Below the pieces are notes generated by a model. That model was not told the origin of the DNA. It searched no databases and saw only the letters and a program-made list of their open reading frames with translations. From Propionibacteriaceae bacterium (GTDB lineage Bacteria; Actinomycetota; Actinomycetes; Propionibacteriales; Propionibacteriaceae), in NCBI GenBank assembly GCA_031255975.1, contig JAIRRM010000078.1, positions 1 through 11,294 on the forward strand: a DNA stretch of 11,294 nt, given 5' to 3'. The position numbers and the translations under genes are program-made. Shown piece by piece: positions 7,121 to 11,294 of the stretch (positions are counted from its first letter, which is position 1; the number at the start of each line of letters is the position of its first letter).

Positions 7121-8680
7121 TCAGCGTCCCATCGGGGCCGGGTAGTTGTTGCCTGGTCTGGCTGTTGGGGGTGGATAGCCGTTCATCGAAGTCGGAGCCG
7201 GGTATCGTCCAGCCGGAACGGGGTGGCCACCGCCGCCGGATGAAACTGGGTTCGCGATTGCGCCGCCACGGTTGCGTGTCCACGGTAACCAACCCAATAC
7301 ACGCGCCTTCATGTTGGCTATCGTCCACGTTTCCGGCTTGACTCGCAAACCCTCCACGTCGGTGAGCGCTAGTGGACGTCGCGCTTCCAGATCGAAGAGC
7401 AGTTCGCGTTCGCGTGCGATGCCGGGTTCGTCTACCAGTCCCCTTATCGTGGCGGATCTAAGATAGGCCAACTCGCTGAGATCGCCGATGAAGTGCGAGG
7501 TGGCGCGCCAGATACGCCAGCCACGTAACAGCGAGGCCAGCCAAAGTTTTGCGCGGTTCTTCAGCAGGCAGAACGTCAGCGGGTCACGCTCGGTGAGGTA
7601 CCCGGCGCGTACGTAATCGTCCAATCGCCAGGCCAGCTGGCTTCGCTCCCTGGCCAACTGCCGCAGCAACCAACCAACGAGCGATAACAGCAGCATCACG
7701 CCAAGGAAAGTCATTGAGGACAAGTCACCGATCACGGTGGCCAATCCGTTGAACATCATGTGGCCGGTGGCGGCCATCAGGAATCCGGCCAGCGGACAGA
7801 GGATACGAGCCAATTTGGATTGCTGCCGAATACCGATGATGAGCCCGATGGCCACACAGGAGGTGAACAGTGGATGCCCCCACGACAGAAACAAGCCGCG
7901 TGCCATCACGGTGCTGTGCAGCATCTCGGCGGGGTTCTGCCCGGTGATTTTGGTGGTATAGATCCAGATGCGCGAGTAGTAGAGGATGTTCTCGGTGAAG
8001 GCGAACCCCACCGCGCTCAGGCCGGCCAGCGGGATGGTCTGTAGCGGTGTCACCAGCCGGTAACGTAACGCGATAGCCAGCAGGAACACGATGGTGCATT
8101 TGGCCATCTCCTCGACGAACGGAGCCACGAAGATGGCGGTACGGTCGCCGCTGCCGGGATCGCCCGCCCCCTGTACGCCGACCAGTGTGCCCATCCAGGT
8201 GTTTAGTTCCAGGCTGGCCAGCACCGACACGCTGCCGCCCCAGGCCAGCGCGATGAGCTTTGCGAGCGCCGAGGTGGGGCGTAACCGGTCGATGGCGAAG
8301 AAAAGCGCCACATATACCGCAAGCGTCGGCAGCGCCAGCCGCGCGGCCATCCAGAACGCCTCGGCGTATTGGTTTTTGGTCAGCTCTTGTGGTTGCCCGA
8401 CTTCGCTGGTCACTTCGGCGACTTGTTCGATCAGGGTGTCGCGCATCAGGTAATAGAACACCACAAAACATGCGGCGGAGAGCAGCAACAGGGCGACGGC
8501 GGCCCAGGTGTACGGGCTGCGTATCCGTCGCCGCCACCAGGTTTCGGTGGGGTCAACGGCTTCCGGCAGCCCAGCGGCGGCACGCTGATACGCCACCGCC
8601 TGCTCCGAAAGTGCCGTCATCGACATAGGGTCTAGCCTACCGGGTAGACGGGCAGTCGAGGTGGTCAAGGTGGTGGACAT
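7121..8680 (-). CDS. PrsW-family intramembrane protease with cytosolic extension and Pro/Gly/Tyr-rich tail
   Basis: This 519-aa protein has about eight hydrophobic segments between residues 58 and 340. The PrsW motifs are all present: APFVEEMAK with Glu190, Glu191 and Lys194; GFAFTENILYY with Glu230; WGHPLFTS with His269; and TGHMMFNG with His307. These are the putative catalytic or metal-binding residues of a glutamic-type membrane protease related to the CAAX-protease (Abi) superfamily; Bacillus PrsW cleaves the anti-sigma factor RsiW. After the membrane core comes a charged region (about 341-465), then a tail of PAG/YPAP/GYPP-type repeats (about 476-519). ATG at 8678-8680 is the first possible start, since TGA lies in frame just upstream, but no Shine-Dalgarno is visible; Met19 (8626) or Met21 are alternatives. 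It heads the unit with the two GTPases. Its substrate is unknown, and no anti-sigma factor lies in the window. Confidence 0.88.
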   Translation of the reverse strand: MSTTLTTSTARLPGRLDPMSMTALSEQAVAYQRAAAGLPEAVDPTETWWRRRIRSPYTWAAVALLLLSAACFVVFYYLMRDTLIEQVAEVTSEVGQPQELTKNQYAEAFWMAARLALPTLAVYVALFFAIDRLRPTSALAKLIALAWGGSVSVLASLELNTWMGTLVGVQGAGDPGSGDRTAIFVAPFVEEMAKCTIVFLLAIALRYRLVTPLQTIPLAGLSAVGFAFTENILYYSRIWIYTTKITGQNPAEMLHSTVMARGLFLSWGHPLFTSCVAIGLIIGIRQQSKLARILCPLAGFLMAATGHMMFNGLATVIGDLSSMTFLGVMLLLSLVGWLLRQLARERSQLAWRLDDYVRAGYLTERDPLTFCLLKNRAKLWLASLLRGWRIWRATSHFIGDLSELAYLRSATIRGLVDEPGIARERELLFDLEARRPLALTDVEGLRVKPETWTIANMKARVLGWLPWTRNRGGAIANPVSSGGGGHPVPAGRYPAPTSMNGYPPPTARPGNNYPAPMGR

Positions 8681-8838
8681 AGGCAGGGGTCATGGCTTGG
8701 CTATGGATGATTTCAGTTGGTCATTGGTTGGCGGGGGCGGCGGCATGACGAAGAAAAGGTGAAAAAGAGAAGCGGCGGAGAGGGGACGGCCAATGGCGAG
8801 TCAATCAGCTATGGGTGAATGATTCCAGTTAAGTGCGG
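8681..8838. other. bioN to PrsW-gene intergenic region with purine tract and imperfect direct repeat
   Basis: I see no gene or convincing promoter here. The plus strand holds an almost pure purine tract (about 8750-8786), which would be a C/U-rich run in a minus-strand transcript. An imperfect direct repeat flanks it: GCTATGGATGATTTCAGTT at 8700-8718, and a related copy with a 4-base insertion at 8808-8830. There is no strong hairpin, so it is not clear whether bioYMN transcription ends here or reads into the protease gene. Confidence 0.35.
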
Positions 8839-9444
8839 CTAATCATCGAAGCCGCGCGCGGTGAGCGCTTCGCCGACGGCATCGGCCTCGCGGATGGCGG
8901 CTACGATGAGGGGCACCGCGAACGCTCGGATGTCGAAGGCCCCAGAACGGGCCAGCTGGGCCTCGCGCACTCGTCCCGCTAAACCGGATACCAGCGGTAC
9001 GCAGCGGATTCCAAGCAGCAAGGTGAGGCCGACGCGCTCCGGTTCCACTCCGAGGTTCCGTAACGGGCCGGTGAGACGTACTATCACGTCCACCAGGTCG
9101 GTGGTGCGGGTGGTGAGGGTGACCAGGGCCGCCACCAACACCAGCGTGAGCAGCATGGCGGGCACCACCACGGCGAGACGCCAATCGCGGGTGAGCGCGT
9201 GCAGCGCGGCTATGAAAATCACCATCACCAGCACCGGGCGTACCTGTCGCCACAATGTTTTTACACCGATCCCGGCGCTCAGATATGCCAGCAGCAGCAG
9301 CGCCAGCAGGCCGAGGGACGCGGGTATCCAGCGTCCGGCCACCACGGCGACGACTGCGATCAGCACCATGCCCCCCAGTTTCCAGGCGGCAGGGGAACGG
9401 TGCAGCCAGGAGTCGCCGGGGAGGTAGAGGCCGAGTTGGTTCAT
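8839..9444 (-). CDS. bioN: ECF transporter transmembrane subunit BioN (EcfT)
   Basis: This 201-aa integral membrane coupling subunit belongs to an energy-coupling-factor importer. It has about five hydrophobic segments (roughly 24-45, 46-60, 68-85, 88-112 and the region around 140-153). The two cytoplasmic coupling motifs are present: EAQLARSG (161-168, Ala-Arg-Ser) and ALTARGFDD (193-201, Ala-Arg-Gly), which contact the ATPase. The short single-domain form and the bioY-bioM-bioN order identify it as the biotin-system T unit rather than a shared EcfT. The start ATG (9442-9444) overlaps the bioM stop by ATGA. The protein ends directly after the second motif, which is usual for BioN. Confidence 0.9.
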   Translation of the reverse strand: MNQLGLYLPGDSWLHRSPAAWKLGGMVLIAVVAVVAGRWIPASLGLLALLLLAYLSAGIGVKTLWRQVRPVLVMVIFIAALHALTRDWRLAVVVPAMLLTLVLVAALVTLTTRTTDLVDVIVRLTGPLRNLGVEPERVGLTLLLGIRCVPLVSGLAGRVREAQLARSGAFDIRAFAVPLIVAAIREADAVGEALTARGFDD

Positions 9445-10265
9445 GTCCGCTCCCTACTCGGTTCCCGGGAGTCGGTGGTTGGGTTCCTGAGGGCCAACTC
9501 GGTATCCATCAGCCGTTTGTAGTAAGTGATCGCCTCTGTAGGGGTGCCGTCGGCTACCACGCGGCCTTCGTCGAACACCACCACTCGGTCGAAGCCAGTG
9601 AGTAGGCTCAGGTGGTGCGTGGCCATCACGATGCTCTGGGGTAGATCGGCGATAAGAGACGCGAACATCCGGGTGTTGCGAATATCCAGCAGCGTGGTCG
9701 GCTCGTCCGCGAGGAGCAACGTCGGTTCGGTGATGAGCACCGCCGCCAGCGCCAGTAGTTGCTTCTGACCGCCAGAGAGCAGATGCGCCGGTTTCTCAGC
9801 GGATTCGCTGAGCCCGAAGCGCGCCAACGTTTCGTCCACCTTCGCGTCCAGCGCCGCTTTGGTCAATCCGGAGCGGCGCAGCGAGAACGCCACGTCTTCA
9901 CGTACCGTCGGCATGATGATCTGATGGTCAGGGTCGGTGAAAATGAAACCGGTGCTACGTCGTACCTCTTTGGCTTCGCGCACCGTGTCGTATCCGGCGA
10001 CGCTGATATGGCCGCTGGTTGGTTGGATGAGACCGTCGAGCATTCGGATCAGGGTGGACTTGCCGGAGCCGTTATGGCCGATGATGCCGACGCGGCGTTC
10101 ATTCAGGACGAGGTCAATGTCGTATAGCACCTGGTGGGCGCGCGGGGTGCCCGTGTCGAAGACATGGCTCACCCGTTCGACGCTGATAGGCACGGGCGGG
10201 CTGGACGGCGCGGTTATCGCCGTGGGCTCGGTTGCCGATATGTCACTCATGGTTCCGTCCGTCAT
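9441..10265 (-). CDS. bioM: ECF transporter ATPase BioM (EcfA) for biotin
   Basis: This is the 274-aa ATPase that powers biotin import together with BioY and BioN. The ABC motifs in order are Walker A GHNGSGKST (63-71), Q-loop FTDPDHQIIMPTV with Gln115, signature LSGGQ (163-167), Walker B LLLADE with Glu188, the D-loop in DEPTTLLD, and the switch His217 in ATHH. The DPDHQI segment is typical of ECF ATPases. About 25 N-terminal residues before ISVERVSHVF are low complexity. Two start codons lie 15 bp apart (10263-10265 and 10248-10250) inside a tandem repeat and have identical upstream sequence, so the start is ambiguous. I list the longer form. No strong Shine-Dalgarno is visible for either. 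Confidence 0.93.
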   Translation of the reverse strand: MTDGTMSDISATEPTAITAPSSPPVPISVERVSHVFDTGTPRAHQVLYDIDLVLNERRVGIIGHNGSGKSTLIRMLDGLIQPTSGHISVAGYDTVREAKEVRRSTGFIFTDPDHQIIMPTVREDVAFSLRRSGLTKAALDAKVDETLARFGLSESAEKPAHLLSGGQKQLLALAAVLITEPTLLLADEPTTLLDIRNTRMFASLIADLPQSIVMATHHLSLLTGFDRVVVFDEGRVVADGTPTEAITYYKRLMDTELALRNPTTDSREPSRERT

Positions 10266-10277
10266 GGTTCCGTCCGT
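10248..10277 (-). repeat. 15-bp tandem duplication of the bioM translation start
   Basis: On the minus strand, ACGGACGGAACCATG occurs twice head to tail (10263-10277 and 10248-10262). Each copy ends in an in-frame ATG, so the longer protein begins MTDGT before the second start MSDIS. The 15-bp period keeps the frame. It looks like a recent duplication of the initiation region. Confidence 0.7.
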
Positions 10278-10293
10278 GCTGCGATGACGACGC

Positions 10294-10333
10294 TACCCCG
10301 GATACTGCCAGCGGCGCTGATGTATCCGGGGTA
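10294..10333 (-). repeat. Perfect 12-bp stem-loop between bioY and bioM
   Basis: TACCCCGGATAC (10294-10305) and GTATCCGGGGTA (10322-10333) form a perfect 12-bp stem around a 16-nt loop. The loop contains a second small stem (CAGC/GCTG around GGC). In the bioYMN mRNA it would sit about 28 nt before the bioM start. No U run follows on the minus strand, so it is not a classical terminator. It may stabilise or process the transcript, or set the bioY to bioMN ratio. The structure is certain as sequence; its role is inferred. Confidence 0.7.
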
Positions 10334-10425
10334 ACCGCCCAAGTTACTTCGGCACATACGACCGGATAGGCGGCGAGTTGGTTCATCGTCGTGGTGAACG
10401 GCCTTGGCAACGGGGTCACGAATAT

Positions 10426-11034
10426 CTATTTCAGCAGGCCAGGGTAGGCCTTGTGTACTCCGGCGGCGATAAACGCGGCGATGACAGCCTTCAGCGCATC
10501 ACCAGGCAGGTACGGTATTACGCCCGCCACGATAGCTTTGCCGAGGCTGAGTTCGGCGACGATCATCATGCCGATCACACCGAGTACGTAGACGAACAGC
10601 AGTCCGAACAGCACATGGATGATGACGCCCTTCCACCACAGATATGGTTCCCGATTCACCCGTTCGGTCGCCCAGCCGATGAGCAGTGCGGCCAGCGAGA
10701 ACGCGAGGAAGAACCCAACGGTGACGTTGGCGAGCACCGCGAGGCCGCCGCGACCGCCGGAGAGCAGCGGTAAACCGATGATGACAAGTGTCTGGAGCAG
10801 CAGTTGTGACAGGAAACCCAGTCGCCAGCCGAGCACCGCGCCGGCCAGCATCACACCGAGGGTCTGCGCGGTGATCGGTGTCGGGGAGATGGGCAGATAA
10901 AACGGGGGGACGAACCCCAGCGCGGCGGTGACTCCGGCGAACACCGCCACCAGAGCGATGTCGCGGGCGGCGAGCCGACGCGCTGGAGGCATGGTCGCCG
11001 CAGCCGCGGCGGGAACTGTGCTTGGTTCAGACAT
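10426..11034 (-). CDS. bioY: Biotin transporter BioY (ECF S-component)
   Basis: This 202-aa membrane protein is the biotin-binding subunit of the importer. After a short Ala/Pro-rich N-terminus it has six hydrophobic segments between residues 25 and 198. Family signatures are SPTPITAQTLGVMLAGAVLGWRLG (50-73), GLPLLSGGRGGLAVL (87-101) and PYLPGDALKAVIAA (174-187), which includes the conserved Pro-Gly-Asp and Lys182. The usual GPTGGY motif reads ANVTVGFF at about 102-109. The start ATG (11032-11034) has AAGGT 9 nt upstream. It is first in bioY-bioM-bioN, with a 160-bp gap to bioM. Two BioQ-like operators directly upstream suggest biotin-dependent repression. BioY can import biotin alone but is faster with BioMN. 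Confidence 0.94.
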   Translation of the reverse strand: MSEPSTVPAAAAATMPPARRLAARDIALVAVFAGVTAALGFVPPFYLPISPTPITAQTLGVMLAGAVLGWRLGFLSQLLLQTLVIIGLPLLSGGRGGLAVLANVTVGFFLAFSLAALLIGWATERVNREPYLWWKGVIIHVLFGLLFVYVLGVIGMMIVAELSLGKAIVAGVIPYLPGDALKAVIAAFIAAGVHKAYPGLLK

Positions 11035-11041
11035 ACCGTCT

Positions 11042-11047
11042 ACCTTA
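11042..11047 (-). promoter_or_regulatory. Possible -10 element of the bioY promoter
   Basis: The minus strand reads TAAGGT, which fits the actinobacterial TAnnnT -10 pattern; it lies 7 bp before the bioY ATG. If used, the mRNA would be nearly leaderless. No good -35 is visible at 17-18 bp. The same bases could instead be the Shine-Dalgarno, so this call is weak. Confidence 0.25.
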
Positions 11048-11057
11048 ACACCGTTCA
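11045..11057 (-). promoter_or_regulatory. BioQ-like operator, proximal copy
   Basis: The minus strand reads TGAACGGTGTTAA, that is TGAAC-N3-GTTAA. It differs by one base from the TGAAC-N3-GTTAC operator described for the TetR-family biotin repressor BioQ of Corynebacterium. It ends 10 bp before the bioY start codon and overlaps the possible -10. Confidence 0.6.
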
Positions 11058-11067
11058 GGCGATTCGC

Positions 11068-11080
11068 TTAACGGTGTTCA
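11068..11080 (-). promoter_or_regulatory. BioQ-like operator, distal copy
   Basis: The minus strand reads TGAACACCGTTAA, the same 5-N3-5 pattern and orientation as the proximal copy, with only the 3-bp spacer changed. The copies are 23 bp apart, about two helical turns, so repressor dimers could sit on the same face of the DNA. Confidence 0.6.
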
Positions 11081-11094
11081 GGAGGATTTGGTTC

Positions 11095-11114
11095 GGGAGC
11101 CCACGGGGGCTTCC
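11095..11114. repeat. GC-rich hairpin upstream of the bioY operators
   Basis: GGGAGCCC and GGGCTTCC form an 8-bp stem (one G-T pair) with an ACGG loop, pairing best as plus-strand RNA. It has no clear T tract. It may be a factor-independent terminator remnant or a chance structure. Confidence 0.3.
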
Positions 11115-11157
11115 TTAGGTGAGGCACCAGGGGTTCGAGCGGTGCGTGTGCATGTGC

Positions 11158-11222
11158 GTGTTCATTGGGCAGTTTCGTACCTGTTTCGATGGGGAATCCG
11201 TACGCATTTGCCCAATGAACAC
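11158..11222. repeat. Long inverted repeat with 14-bp perfect arms
   Basis: GTGTTCATTGGGCA (11158-11171) and TGCCCAATGAACAC (11209-11222) are perfect complements. Inside them, CGTAC (11176-11180) and GTACG (11200-11204) pair after a symmetrical 4-nt internal loop, leaving a 19-nt apical loop. No gene I can support covers it, and neither side has a T run. It could be a structured RNA, a terminator for a gene beyond the right edge, or paired protein-binding sites. Confidence 0.6.
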
Positions 11223-11294
11223 TGAAATGAACCGGCACGGGTCGGCGGGTTCGGGTGATCGGGGGAGCCCCGCAGCCTTTCGCGGAGTCGCTCG

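Noticed and set aside
8692..8748. Short plus-strand ORF (MAWLWMIS...) as a leader peptide
   Set aside because: It points away from the neighbouring genes, has no ribosome binding site and has no downstream gene to control.
10331..10347. GTAAC-N7-GTTAC inverted repeat between bioY and bioM as a third BioQ site
   Set aside because: The half-site spacing is 7, not the 3 bp of the operators before bioY, and the half-sites differ (GTAAC instead of TGAAC).
1..10773. Numerous plus-strand and offset minus-strand open frames over the genes
   Set aside because: They are antisense or frame-shifted shadows with arginine-, serine- and alanine-rich nonsense composition. The nine genes called have clear family motifs in their own frames.
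11227..11294. An open frame from ATG at 11227 reaching the right edge on the plus strand
   Set aside because: About 22 codons, no Shine-Dalgarno, a composition of Gly, Ser and Arg as expected of random GC-rich DNA, and no recognisable family.
11046..11294. An open minus-strand frame entering from the right edge and ending in the BioQ region
   Set aside because: About 82 codons without a stop is common at this GC content. The peptide is rich in Pro and His with no family match, and it runs through the 14-bp inverted repeat and the operators.
1..11294. tRNA genes, CRISPR arrays, insertion sequences or phage genes
   Set aside because: No regularly spaced repeats, transposase or integrase motifs, or tRNA cloverleaf seen on either strand.

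Overview
The window is high-GC DNA, most likely from an actinomycete (Actinomycetota). The evidence is the tandem pair of membrane GTPases resembling Streptomyces DynA/DynB, an SSB paralogue directly upstream of ettA (the arrangement I recall for Rv2478c-Rv2477c in Mycobacterium tuberculosis), and BioQ-like operators in front of a bioYMN operon. I cannot resolve genus or order. All nine supported genes lie on the minus strand, so transcription runs from right to left.

Right part (8839-11034): bioY, bioM and bioN encode a complete ECF biotin importer (S-component, ATPase and transmembrane coupling subunit). Two direct copies of TTAAC-N3-GTTCA, which match the corynebacterial BioQ operator, cover the region just before bioY. 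A perfect 12-bp stem-loop lies between bioY and bioM. Further right, 11095-11294 has no gene I can support, but it holds a striking 14-bp inverted repeat.

Middle (3540-8680): a PrsW-family membrane protease is followed by two large dynamin-like GTPases. The gap before the first GTPase is 21 bp, and the two GTPase genes overlap by ATGA. This looks like one membrane-remodelling transcription unit.

Left part (1-3355): an SSB paralogue without the usual acidic tip, the ABC-F translation factor EttA, and the first 326 codons of an old-yellow-enzyme family oxidoreductase that runs off the left edge. Its start overlaps the ettA stop by one base.

The most unusual stretch is the 184-bp gap at 3356-3539, upstream of the SSB gene. 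It has a good sigma70-type promoter (TTGACG-N17-CACAAT) flanked and overlapped by two perfect DnaA boxes (TTATCCACA). The promoter is followed by a leader that can fold into a long hairpin burying the ssb ribosome binding site. Together these suggest control of an SSB/translation-factor unit by replication initiator and by RNA structure, though this has to be tested. The oxidoreductase also lacks the two substrate-binding histidines expected in its active site.
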